NCBI RefSeq assembly: GCF_000719335.1
Contig: NZ_JOGB01000055.1
Coordinates: forward strand, 1 to 44,966
Length of the DNA stretch: 44,966 bases
Direction of reading: 5' to 3'
From: Streptomyces sp. NRRL S-87
Lineage (GTDB): Bacteria > Actinomycetota > Actinomycetes > Streptomycetales > Streptomycetaceae
Shown here: positions 24,641 through 32,163 of the stretch, piece by piece
Layout: every line of letters starts with the position of its first letter
How positions within the stretch are numbered: the first letter of the stretch is position 1
Program-made: the position numbers and the translations under genes
Notes under the pieces: model-generated
What the model was told of the DNA's origin: nothing
Database searches by the model: none
What the model saw: only the letters and a program-made list of their open reading frames with translations

Positions 24641-24721
24641 CAGCACGTGGAGCGGCTGTACGCCCGCGAGCTGCTGGCCGACGGCTCCGGTGGCGTCGGC
24701 TACCTGCTCAAGGAGAGCGTT
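24641..24721 (+). pseudogene. Relic: receiver-domain piece of a NarL-type response regulator
   Basis: The plus strand reads QHVERLYARELLADGSGGVG followed by YLLKESV. This is the alpha4-beta5 part of NarL/FixJ response-regulator receiver domains, where the conserved Lys lies in the YLLK motif. Nothing before or after it in the 200-base gap continues the domain, and no start codon is associated. It is best read as an eroded remnant left between the chitinase and the polysaccharide locus, and may mark a rearrangement point. Confidence 0.6.
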
Positions 24722-24765
24722 CCCCCGGCAGGTGACGGGGGCCGGCTCCGGCTCGGTCCGGGGGT

Positions 24766-25416
24766 TCAGGTGAGGGCGGTGGTCAGGGTGCCCCAGGGGT
24801 TGGGGAGTTCGCCGGTGACGGGGCCGCTGACGGCGGCGCCCCGGGCGGTCGCGGTGCGCACGGCGAGCGGGACGAGCGCCTCGGGCACCCCGTAGACGAG
24901 GTGGCAGAAGCGTTCGGGCGGGTAGCGGGCGGTCCAGGCCGGCCGGCTGAACGCGGTGGCGTACGTCGACCAGTGGCCCTCGAAGGTGACCACGAGGTCG
25001 GCGAACCGGAGGTAGCCGGGGGCCGGGTGGACGCCGGGGTTGAGGACGACCGTGGCGGCTCCCTGCCGGCGCAGGGAGCGCACGAGCCGCCGGCAGGCGC
25101 CGGCGCCCTGCGGGGTCGGGGTGACCCGGTCCAGGAAGCAGCCGTGGACCCCGTACCACTGCTGGTGGCGGCGCAGTTCGTCGGTGGTCTCGGCCCGGTC
25201 GCGGGCCCCGTAGGCGGTGTCGACGTAGCCGAGCAGCCGGGCGCCGGCGCCTCGCAGGGCGTCGGCCGCCGCCACGAAGGCGGGGTCGGGCCGCGGGCCC
25301 GGACCGTCCGCGGGGTTGAGCACCACCGCGTAGGTACGGGCCGCGGCTGCGATCAGCCGGTGCCAGGCCCCCGGATCCTCGGCCGGGTGGACGTAGAGGG
25401 GGACCAGCAGGGTCAT
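24766..25416 (-). CDS. Spherulin-4-like glycosidase
   Basis: The 216-residue protein resembles the spherulation-specific family 4, a TIM-barrel-like group that includes GH135 (fungal Sph3) and relates to GH114. Landmarks are LVPLYVHP at the start, VVLNP, LLGYVDTAYG, the acidic strand GCFLDRV, TVVLNPG, and VVTFEGHWSTY. No signal peptide is seen, although family members acting on polymer are usually secreted or membrane-bound; here it may act on cytoplasmic intermediates or be exported with the polymer. It is the last gene of the exopolysaccharide operon, starting with an ATGA overlap. Function in trimming an amino-sugar polymer is inferred from family and context. Confidence 0.72.
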   Translation of the reverse strand: MTLLVPLYVHPAEDPGAWHRLIAAAARTYAVVLNPADGPGPRPDPAFVAAADALRGAGARLLGYVDTAYGARDRAETTDELRRHQQWYGVHGCFLDRVTPTPQGAGACRRLVRSLRRQGAATVVLNPGVHPAPGYLRFADLVVTFEGHWSTYATAFSRPAWTARYPPERFCHLVYGVPEALVPLAVRTATARGAAVSGPVTGELPNPWGTLTTALT

Positions 25417-26318
25417 CGTCCGGCGCCGACCTCCGCGGCCGTCGCCCGCCACAGGGCGGCGACCATGTGGGTCAGGCCGCTCCGCGGACGCCAGTCGAGC
25501 GCGCGGTCGGCCGCGGAGACGTCCGAGCACTGCCAGCCGGCCGCGGAGCGGGCCGAGCCGGCGCCGTCCTCCTCGATCCGGCCGCGGAATCCGGCCCGTT
25601 CGGCGAGGGCGTGCACGAGCTCGCGCACCGCCACGGCGTGCCCGGCGCCGATGTTGAGCACCGGGGGCAGCGTTCCGGGCGCCGTGACCGCCAGCTCGAC
25701 GGCGCGGGCGACGTCGCGGGCGTCCACGAAGTCGCGGTACGCCGACAGGTCGCCCAGCCGCAGCACCGCCCCCGGGTCGCCGCCGGCCGCGCGGAGCAGG
25801 CCCGCGACCCGGCCGGGCAGGCCGGCGGCGGGGGCTCCCGGCCCCACCGGGTTGGTCACCCTGAGGACCACGGCGTCCAGTCCGGAGGCCGTCACCGCGA
25901 GGGTGCCCGCGAGCTTGGTGGCGCCGTAGGGGGTGGTGGGGCAGGCGGCGGCCGACTCCGCCACGCGGCTGCCGGGCGTGCCCGGTCCGTACTCCGCGGC
26001 GGAACCGAGGTGGACCAGGCGGGCCGACGGGGCCGCCTGCCGCAGCGCCGCGCACAGCGCGGCGGGGCCGCGGGCGTTGACCTCGGCGAGGGTGACCGGG
26101 TCGCCGCCGGTGGCGCCGGCGCAGTTGACGACGGCGTCGGGGGCGGCCGCCGCGAGGGTCTTGACCAGCTGTTCGGGGTGGTCGGCGGCCAGGTCCAGCG
26201 GGTGGTCCGCCCCGGCTGCCCGGCCGCCGTCGAGGAGACGGGCGCCGGGCAGTGCGTCGAACCGCTCGGCCACGTGGCGGCCGAGGTAGCCGGTCCTGCC
26301 CAACACGAGGATGCGCAT
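25413..26318 (-). CDS. NAD-dependent sugar epimerase/dehydratase (SDR)
   Basis: This 301-residue extended SDR has the nucleotide-binding GRTGYLG at 7-13 and the catalytic pair Y131 and K135 in YGATK. VNCAGATGG and LHLGSAAEYG-like segments are typical. The closest type seems to be NDP-sugar epimerases or dTDP-4-keto sugar reductases. It likely supplies or modifies the nucleotide sugar used by the glycosyltransferase of this operon. The ATG at 26318 is seven bases from the upstream gene's stop, and its stop overlaps the next start. Confidence 0.85.
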   Translation of the reverse strand: MRILVLGRTGYLGRHVAERFDALPGARLLDGGRAAGADHPLDLAADHPEQLVKTLAAAAPDAVVNCAGATGGDPVTLAEVNARGPAALCAALRQAAPSARLVHLGSAAEYGPGTPGSRVAESAAACPTTPYGATKLAGTLAVTASGLDAVVLRVTNPVGPGAPAAGLPGRVAGLLRAAGGDPGAVLRLGDLSAYRDFVDARDVARAVELAVTAPGTLPPVLNIGAGHAVAVRELVHALAERAGFRGRIEEDGAGSARSAAGWQCSDVSAADRALDWRPRSGLTHMVAALWRATAAEVGAGR

Positions 26319-26325
26319 GGTGTGC

Positions 26326-27039
26326 TCAGGCTCCCTTGAGCAGGAGGGACTTGCGGCTGGTGAACTCGGCGTTGGCCCGGTCGTAGTCGTCGGGGCGGCC
26401 GATGTCGAGCCAGTAGCCGTCGAACTCGTAGGCGTGCGGCGGGTTCTGGGCGTCGAGGAGGTCCAGGACCAGTTCGTCGAAGCCGAGCGGGAGGCCGGGG
26501 GTGTAGCCCGCGAGGGTGTCCCGGCTGAGGCCGTAGATGCCCATGGAGACGCGGTAGTCCATGCTGGGCTTCTCGGTGAAGGCGACCACGCGGCTGTCGT
26601 CGGTGGTGAGCACGCCGAAGTCGATGTGCACCTTGCGGGGGTAGGTGGCGATGGTCAGCGGTGCGTGCGAGGCCTCGTGACGGCGCAGCAGGTCGGCGTA
26701 GTCGAGGTCGGTGAGCACGTCGCCGTTCATCACCAGGAACGTCTCGGGGAGCCGCTCGCGCAGGCCGAGGAGCGGTCCCATGGTGCCCAGCGGGCTCTCC
26801 TCGGTGGCGTAGTCGATGCTCATGCCCCACTGGGAGCCGTCGCCGACGTAGGCGCGGATGATCTCGCCGAGGTGGCCGATGGCTATGGTGCAGCGGGTGA
26901 AGCCGGCCGCGGAGAGCTGGCGCAGCACGATCTCCAGGATCGCGTGCTGGTCTCCGATGGGGACCAGCGGCTTGGGGAGCGCGGTGGTGTAGGGCCGCAG
27001 CCTAACGCCCTTGCCGCCCGCCAGGATGACTGCGTACAC
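26326..27039 (-). CDS. Sugar nucleotidyltransferase (NTP-transferase)
   Basis: The 237-residue enzyme begins with the signature LAGGKGVRLRPYT at 6-18 and carries KPLVPIGD and the metal-binding NGD at 105-107. EKP and GIYGLSRDTL also fit the family. It activates a hexose 1-phosphate to a nucleotide sugar. The short length, without a C-terminal beta-helix, is like RmlA or the GMP-mannose type, so the exact sugar is open. GTG 27039 follows AAGGAGG. It works with the two SDR enzymes to make the polymer precursor. Confidence 0.88.
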   Translation of the reverse strand: MYAVILAGGKGVRLRPYTTALPKPLVPIGDQHAILEIVLRQLSAAGFTRCTIAIGHLGEIIRAYVGDGSQWGMSIDYATEESPLGTMGPLLGLRERLPETFLVMNGDVLTDLDYADLLRRHEASHAPLTIATYPRKVHIDFGVLTTDDSRVVAFTEKPSMDYRVSMGIYGLSRDTLAGYTPGLPLGFDELVLDLLDAQNPPHAYEFDGYWLDIGRPDDYDRANAEFTSRKSLLLKGA

Positions 27040-27060
27040 GGGTTTCCTCCTTCGTCGGGT

Positions 27061-27100
27061 GAGGGGCGTGGGGGGATGGTGAGGGGCGTGGGGGGATGTG
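27061..27100. repeat. 20-bp tandem duplication in the operon
   Basis: GAGGGGCGTGGGGGGATG with two further bases is repeated at 27061-27080 and 27081-27100. It lies in the 85-base gap between the SDR stop at 27125 and the start of the nucleotidyltransferase gene. Confidence 0.75.
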
Positions 27101-27124
27101 TGGGGTGGGTCGGCGCGGGGCCGG

Positions 27125-28126
27125 TCAGATGTTGTAGATGCCGGTCTTGTAGCGGGCCAGGTGGGCCGGGTCGCGGAAGAACTCCACGGTGCGGGCCAGG
27201 CCTTCTTCCAGGCTGTGGCCGGGGGTCCAGCCGGTCGCGGCGGTGAGCCGGCTGGCGTCCGCGACCAGGCGCATGACCTCGGAGGCCGGCGGGCGCAGCC
27301 GCGCGTCGTCCTCGCGGACGTCGATCGGAGTGTCCATCACCTTGCCGATGAGGGCGACGAGGTCGCCGACGGAGATCTCGGTGCCGGTGCCCGCGTTGAA
27401 GGTGCGGCCGACGACCGCCTCGGCCGGTGCGGTGCCGACGGCGAGGAAGGCGGCGGCGGTGTCCGCGGCGAACGTGAAGTCGCGGGTGGGGCGCAGGTCG
27501 CCCAGGGTGATGGTGCGCTCCCCTGCGGCCACCTGGCCGATGACGGTGGGGATGACGGCGCGCATGGACTGCCGCGGGCCGTAGGTGTTGAACGGGCGCA
27601 AGGTGACGACGGGGGTCTCGAAGCTGGCGTGGTAGCTGTCGGCCAGCCGGTCGCCGCCGGCCTTGGACGCGGCGTACGGGGACTGGGTGTTGATCGGGTG
27701 GTCCTCGGTGATCGGCACGGTTTGCGCGGTGCCGTAGGTCTCGCTGGTGGAGGTGTGCACCAGGCGGGGGGTGCCCAGGGCGCGGACGGCCTCGAGGACG
27801 TTGAGGGTGCCGGTGACGTTGGTGTCCACGTAGCTGTGCGGGGCCTGGTAGGAGTACGGGATCGCGATGAGCGCGGCCAGGTGGTACGCGCACTCGGCGC
27901 CGTCGAGGAGGCCGCGCACGGAGCCGGGGTCGCGGACGTCGCCGAGGACCACGTCCACCTGGTCGAGGACGTCGGGCGAGAGGGTCTCCAGCCAGCCGTA
28001 GGAGGAGAAGGAGTTGTACTGGGCCATGGCGCGGACCCGGTAGCCGCGGGCGACGAGGGCCTCGGTCAGGTGCGAGCCGATGAAGCCCTCGGCGCCGGTG
28101 ACGGCTGCGAGCGGGGTGGCGGTCAA
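27125..28126 (-). CDS. NDP-sugar 4,6-dehydratase/epimerase (SDR)
   Basis: The 333-residue extended SDR has GAEGFIG at 11-17, the STSETYG active-site stretch at 126-132 and Y151/K155 in YAASK. The segment YNSFSSYGWLE near residue 38 resembles the YNSFNSWGWL motif of the LegB-like UDP-GlcNAc 4,6-dehydratases and GDP-sugar dehydratases. An amino sugar is therefore a reasonable substrate. TTG 28126 is the only sensible start, with GAAGGGA upstream. It is the central sugar-modifying gene of the operon. Confidence 0.85.
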   Translation of the reverse strand: MTATPLAAVTGAEGFIGSHLTEALVARGYRVRAMAQYNSFSSYGWLETLSPDVLDQVDVVLGDVRDPGSVRGLLDGAECAYHLAALIAIPYSYQAPHSYVDTNVTGTLNVLEAVRALGTPRLVHTSTSETYGTAQTVPITEDHPINTQSPYAASKAGGDRLADSYHASFETPVVTLRPFNTYGPRQSMRAVIPTVIGQVAAGERTITLGDLRPTRDFTFAADTAAAFLAVGTAPAEAVVGRTFNAGTGTEISVGDLVALIGKVMDTPIDVREDDARLRPPASEVMRLVADASRLTAATGWTPGHSLEEGLARTVEFFRDPAHLARYKTGIYNI

Positions 28127-28168
28127 CGGGGTGGTCCCTTCGGTGGGTCACGGGTGGAGCGGAAGGTG

Positions 28169-28224
28169 GCGGACGGGAGACGGCGAACGGGAGACGGCGG
28201 ACGGGAGACGGCGGACGGGAGACG
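28169..28224. repeat. 14-bp tandem repeat, four copies
   Basis: GCGGACGGGAGACG occurs at 28169, 28183 (one mismatch), 28197 and 28211. The array fills half of the 112-base gap between the membrane-protein stop and the SDR start, which is the largest gap inside the operon core. Confidence 0.85.
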
Positions 28225-28238
28225 GGGAGGGTGGCCGA

Positions 28239-29675
28239 TCAGGTGTGCGGGGCGGGCCGGCCGAGGAGCCGCAGGGCGAAGCCGGCGAGGCACAGCGCGG
28301 CGGCCCCGCAGTACGCCGGCAGCGCCACCGGGCCGGGCGCCAGGCCCAGCAGGTCCGCGAGGGCGGCGCCGGCCGCGGCCGTCAGGCAGAGCAGGGCCGG
28401 GGGCCAGGCGGCCCCGAAGGCCTGGAGCAGCAGGGCGGTCCACAGGGTGGCCGCGAGCAGCGGCAGCGCCGCCGGTCCGCCCCCGGTGAGCAGGGCCGCG
28501 GGCACCAGCGGCAGGGTGTAGGCGAGCAGGCACACGGCCAGCACGCAGGCGCAGCGCAGCAGGAACCCGGCCGGGGTGGCGCTCCTGCCGAGGGCGGCCA
28601 GGGCCAGGCCGCGGAAGCGGTGGAGCAGCCATTCGGCGGGGCCCATGCTGAGGGTCAGGACGACCACCGCGTACGGTTCGCGCCGGCCCTCGACGAGGAC
28701 CAGCACCGCGGCGCCCAGCCCGAACAGCCCGTAGGGCAGCGAGCGCAGCAGCGCGGGACGGGTGTCCTGGTCCGCCGGTGCCGGCGGGGCGGTGAGGCCG
28801 GCGCGCAGTGCCCGGCCGGCCGCGGCGAGCGCGCCGGCCAGGGCAAGGGCGGGCAGTCCGGTGCGCAGCAGGGGGCCCGGCTCGTACCAGGGCAGGGCGG
28901 CGGCGCCCGCGCACAGCGGGCCGAGGGCGGCCAGGAGCAGCCACTCGCGGCCCAGGACGAGCAGGACGCCCGCGGCGGCCAGGTACAGCGACTGGGCGGC
29001 GGCGGCCCGGACGAGCGGTCCGGCTCCGGCGCTGCCGGCGAGGGCCGTGCCGGCGGCGGCCGCGGTGGCCAGGGCCGCGCCCAGGGGGGCGCCGTACAGG
29101 AGCGTGCGGGCGGCCTCGCGGACGCCCACCGCCATCCGCAGGTAGGCGCGGTGGCCCAGGGCCTGCCCCCAGGCCCAGGACAGGATGCCGGCGACGACCA
29201 GGGGGGCCGCGTCCCGGCCGGGGTTCCACAGCGGGGCGGTGAGGAGGTAGGCGAGGGCGGGCAGGGCGAAGAGCACGCCGCGCAGCAGGCAGCGGACGGT
29301 GTCGGGGCGCCAGGGGTCAGGGGTGCGGGGCGGCTCGGGGAAGACCCGTGGCACCCGCTCGTAGAGGGCGGCGGCGAGCGAGAAGATGTCGGGGTGTCCG
29401 TACCGGCGCCGGATGGCGTCGGCGGACAGGCCGTCGGCCTCCAGTAGTGCGGCCACCTCGTAGGGATGGACGGCCGGGCCCACGCGGTCCGCGAGCTCGG
29501 CGGCGAGCAGGCTGACCGCCGCCTCGTCGGGGCCGTGTCCGGGCAGCCGCAGCGTGAGGGTCGAGGCGTCGGCCACGTGGCGGCGCGGGGTCCGGGCGAC
29601 GGGGGCCGCCAAGCGGAGCGCCAGGGTGTCGTGTTGGCCGCCGGTGCGGGGCTCCAGGTCCATCGGCCCGCTCAT
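28239..29675 (-). CDS. Polytopic membrane protein of the exopolysaccharide locus
   Basis: The 478-residue protein has a cytoplasmic N-terminus of about 128 residues, with a helical segment PYEVAALLEADGLSADAIRR and YGHPDIFSLAAALYERV. About ten to twelve membrane segments rich in Ala, Leu and Gly follow to the C-terminus. Its ATG at 29675 overlaps the glycosyltransferase stop, so the two proteins are made together. In Pel systems PelF works with the flippase-like PelG; this protein is in the equivalent place, but I see no sequence sign of PelG and do not assign it. Polymer export or synthase anchoring is inference. Confidence 0.75.
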   Translation of the reverse strand: MSGPMDLEPRTGGQHDTLALRLAAPVARTPRRHVADASTLTLRLPGHGPDEAAVSLLAAELADRVGPAVHPYEVAALLEADGLSADAIRRRYGHPDIFSLAAALYERVPRVFPEPPRTPDPWRPDTVRCLLRGVLFALPALAYLLTAPLWNPGRDAAPLVVAGILSWAWGQALGHRAYLRMAVGVREAARTLLYGAPLGAALATAAAAGTALAGSAGAGPLVRAAAAQSLYLAAAGVLLVLGREWLLLAALGPLCAGAAALPWYEPGPLLRTGLPALALAGALAAAGRALRAGLTAPPAPADQDTRPALLRSLPYGLFGLGAAVLVLVEGRREPYAVVVLTLSMGPAEWLLHRFRGLALAALGRSATPAGFLLRCACVLAVCLLAYTLPLVPAALLTGGGPAALPLLAATLWTALLLQAFGAAWPPALLCLTAAAGAALADLLGLAPGPVALPAYCGAAALCLAGFALRLLGRPAPHT

Positions 29676-31348
29676 CCGGCGAGGCTTCCGGTGTCGAGGC
29701 CGGCGGGGGCGCCGGTGGGCGCGGGGGCGGTCGGTCCGCCGGCGTACGGGTCCGCCGCGGCCGGGACGGGGGCGACGGCCGGGCCGGGCACGAGCGCGGG
29801 GGCGGATGCGGGCACGGACACGGGTGCGGGCAGGGGAGCCGGTGCTCGTACGGCGCCCGCGGCGGCGGAGCCCTCCGCCGGCAGGTACGGCAGGCCGCCG
29901 GGGCGGGCCGGGGACGACAGGTCGAGGTAGATCCCGCGGAAGGTGTCGATGGTCTGGCGCAGGGTGAACTGCTCGATCACCCGCAGCCGGGCCGCCGCTC
30001 CCATCGCGGCGCGGCGCGGGGCGTCGCCGAGGAGTTCCAGGGCTGCGGCGGCCATGGCCTCCGGGTCGCGCGGGGGGACCACCAGGCCGGCCTCGCCGAC
30101 GGCCTCGCGGACCCCGCCCACGTCGGTGGAGACGGTGGCGCGGCCGCAGGACATGGCCTCGATCAGCGTGAACGGGAAGCCCTCGCTGATGCTGGAGAGC
30201 ATCACGACCTTGCCCGCCGCGTAGGCGTCCTTGATGTCGTCGACCCGGCCCTCGAAGGCCACCGCGTCGGCGTGGCCGAGTTCGGCGGCCAGGGCCTCGC
30301 AGCGTTCGCGGTAGGCCTCGCCGCCGCGCGGGGTGCCGCCGAAGAGTCTGAGCCGGGCCTCCGGCACCTGACGTCTGACCAGGTCGAAGGCGCGGACCAG
30401 GGTTTCCAGGTCCTTGATCGGGTCGACCCGGCCGGCCCAGCTGAGCGTGGGCGCCGCCGGTTCGGGGCCGGCGGGCGGGAAGGCGGCCGGGTCCACGCCG
30501 TTGTAGACGGTCCGGATCGCGTCGGGGCGCGCGCCGCCCTGCTCCTCCCACAGCCGGTTGTAGCGGTTGCCCGGGGTGATGAGCGCGGCCCGCCGGTAGC
30601 TCTCCTCCGCCAGCAGCCGGAAGAAGCCGAGGACGACCGCCTTGACGGGCCATCGGTAGGGGGCGGTGCGGTAGCCGAGGTAGCGCTCGCGCAGGTAGAC
30701 CCCGTGCTCGGTGAGGAGCAGCGGTACGTCGTGCCGGTCCAGCCCGGCGAGCCCCGGCAGGACGGCCACGCCGCCGCTGACCGCATGGGCGACGCCGTGC
30801 CGGGGCGGTTCGGCCGCCAGCGGGCGCAGCGCGTGCTCGAGCAGGGAGGTGGCGGTCAGTGCGTCGCGCAGGGTGGGGCGGGCCTCCCGGACGGCGAGGC
30901 CCGGCCGGTTCCACACGGCCGCCAGGACCGCGATGGCCCGGTCGCCGCGCAGGAAGGCGCTGAGCCCGCCGTCCGGCGCGGCGTGCGCCATCGTGTAGAG
31001 GGCGGGCGGGAACCCGGCCTCGGCGCACGGGTCGAGCAGCGCGGTCAGGAAGCGCTCGTAGGCGTCGGCCAGCCGGCGCAGGGCGCGGCCCCGCGGTGCC
31101 CGGCCTTCGGGCGGCGCCCCCCACATGGGGACCGACCGGACGTCCAGGACGTGGCCCGGCAGGTCCCAGGCCAGGGGTTCGCGGCCGGTGCCGGTCACCG
31201 CGACGACGTCGAAGTCGATGTCGGGCATGCCCTGGACGAGCTGGTCGCACCAGACGCTGACTCCGCCGTGGCTGTGGGGGTAGGTGCCTTCGGTGAGCAG
31301 GGTGACGCGCGCCGCGCCGGGGCGTCGCGCGCCGTGGTGAACGTGCAT
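29672..31348 (-). CDS. GT4 glycosyltransferase, PelF type
   Basis: The 558-residue protein begins with LLTEGTYPHSHGGVSVWCDQL at about 17-37, the PelF hallmark. A GT-B Rossmann C-domain follows with GRVDPIKDLETLVRAF and the nucleotide-sugar motif EGFPFTLIEAMSCG near 388-401. PelF polymerises UDP-GlcNAc/GalNAc in Pel synthesis, and fungal Gtb3 is a related protein, so an amino-sugar polymer is the likely product. Residues ~478-558 are an unusual Ala/Pro/Val-rich tail with no fold. ATG 31348 has GTGGAG upstream. The enzyme should be cytoplasmic or bound to the neighbouring membrane protein. Confidence 0.85.
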   Translation of the reverse strand: MHVHHGARRPGAARVTLLTEGTYPHSHGGVSVWCDQLVQGMPDIDFDVVAVTGTGREPLAWDLPGHVLDVRSVPMWGAPPEGRAPRGRALRRLADAYERFLTALLDPCAEAGFPPALYTMAHAAPDGGLSAFLRGDRAIAVLAAVWNRPGLAVREARPTLRDALTATSLLEHALRPLAAEPPRHGVAHAVSGGVAVLPGLAGLDRHDVPLLLTEHGVYLRERYLGYRTAPYRWPVKAVVLGFFRLLAEESYRRAALITPGNRYNRLWEEQGGARPDAIRTVYNGVDPAAFPPAGPEPAAPTLSWAGRVDPIKDLETLVRAFDLVRRQVPEARLRLFGGTPRGGEAYRERCEALAAELGHADAVAFEGRVDDIKDAYAAGKVVMLSSISEGFPFTLIEAMSCGRATVSTDVGGVREAVGEAGLVVPPRDPEAMAAAALELLGDAPRRAAMGAAARLRVIEQFTLRQTIDTFRGIYLDLSSPARPGGLPYLPAEGSAAAGAVRAPAPLPAPVSVPASAPALVPGPAVAPVPAAADPYAGGPTAPAPTGAPAGLDTGSLAG

Positions 31349-31444
31349 GGATGTGCTCCACGGCGGAAGAGCGGGGACGTGGGGTCGGGCGTCGGGCAGG
31401 GCGTACCGGCCGCACGGGGGCGGCCGGGACGCCCGGGGCGCGGG

Positions 31445-31759
31445 TCAGCCCAGGGCGGCGGTGGAGCGGGGTTCGCGCACGGCCTCGGGGATCCGGGTGC
31501 GCGGCGCCGGTGAGACGTTCACCGGGTGGCGGGCGACGGTGGCGGGCCCGATGACGCGCTGCTCGGGGTCGCGGGAGTTGTCCGAGGCCGGCCATCGCTC
31601 CGCCGCGACGGCGTCGGTGGCCGGGCCGCCGTCCCCGACCAGGAGCACCTTCAGGTCGGTGCGGGGTGCGGGGTCGGCGTGGGCGGCCCCGGCCGGCAGG
31701 CCGGGAGCAGCGATAAGCGCGCCCACCGTGGGTGCGGTGGTGCGTACGGTCCGCTTCAT
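31445..31759 (-). CDS. Short secreted protein, possible deletion remnant of a deacetylase
   Basis: The 104-residue product has a Sec signal ending AGAAHADPAP. The next 20 residues, DLKVLLVGDGGPATDAVAAE, look like the first strand of a larger alpha/beta domain. The text then changes abruptly to SDNSRDPEQRVIGPATVARH, then PVNV and an Arg/Pro-rich end. From memory, large secreted Agd3-like polysaccharide deacetylases of streptomycetes have both segments hundreds of residues apart. An internal in-frame deletion would explain the join. It lies in front of the PelF gene, where such a deacetylase would be expected. I cannot verify this by alignment. ATG 31759 has AGGGGA upstream. Confidence 0.5.
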   Translation of the reverse strand: MKRTVRTTAPTVGALIAAPGLPAGAAHADPAPRTDLKVLLVGDGGPATDAVAAERWPASDNSRDPEQRVIGPATVARHPVNVSPAPRTRIPEAVREPRSTAALG

Positions 31760-32040
31760 GCGGTGAAGTCCCCTCCCAGGCAGGGGTGAGCACGGCTCGC
31801 ACGGAGCGGACGCACCCCCTTGCGCGACGCCGGCGCCCCCTCAGAAGCCAGTCGTCACGCATCCGTCGCGTCACAGTGTGATGGGCGTGTGTAGCTTCTG
31901 TGGTGATGCCGGGAGAACCGGCGAAAAAGTGCACGTGCACAACTAGGTGTAGTTTCAAGGGAGTTGACCCGTTTAGGGCCTGCGCCGGAGGCCCGGCCGC
32001 GCCCTTGGGGGCCGTGCGCGCTGGTCCGGGCCGACAGCCG

Positions 32041-32073
32041 CGAGCCGGCGGACCCCGCGGGTCCACCGGCTCG
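32041..32073. terminator. Strong hairpin in the operon leader
   Basis: Arms 32041-32055 and 32059-32073 pair in 14 of 15 positions around CGC. It lies 7 bases from the DasR-type box, downstream of it in the direction of the operon. It could attenuate the leader transcript or end a lost gene. Confidence 0.6.
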
Positions 32074-32079
32074 TCTCCC

Positions 32080-32095
32080 TGTGGTCCAGACCACA
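32080..32095. promoter_or_regulatory. DasR-type (dre) box upstream of the exopolysaccharide operon
   Basis: TGTGGTCCAGACCACA is a perfect inverted repeat (7-base arms around CA). Its core TGGTCCAGACCA (32082-32093) shares 11 of 12 bases with the chitinase dre at 22689-22700 and fits the DasR consensus core TGGTCTAGACCA with one change. On the minus strand a -10-like TAGAAC lies at 32111-32106, which would put the box over the start of the transcript, a repressing position. No good -35 is visible. Confidence 0.65.
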
Positions 32096-32163
32096 CCGAA
32101 GGTATGTTCTAGGGCGTTTTTCGGCCAACCGGGGCGCGGTGACCGGACGGCAGCGTCAGGCGG

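Noticed and set aside
28169..28224. CRISPR-like array
   Set aside because: The 14-bp units adjoin directly without spacers; no cas gene is present. The same holds for the arrays at 17715 and 34160.
28239..29675. PelG assignment for the membrane protein
   Set aside because: Position fits, but no recognisable PelG or Wzx sequence pattern is visible and the N-terminal cytoplasmic part differs.
31929..31940. GTGCACGTGCAC as a terminator, followed by T-run on the minus strand
   Set aside because: A self-palindrome of 12 bases can form only a 4-bp stem with a loop, too weak to terminate; it might be a protein site but nothing else supports it.
28239..32096. 1285-codon minus-strand frame as one giant protein
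   Set aside because: Only the part after ATG 29675 is protein-like; the upstream part is an Arg/Pro-rich shadow of the glycosyltransferase gene.
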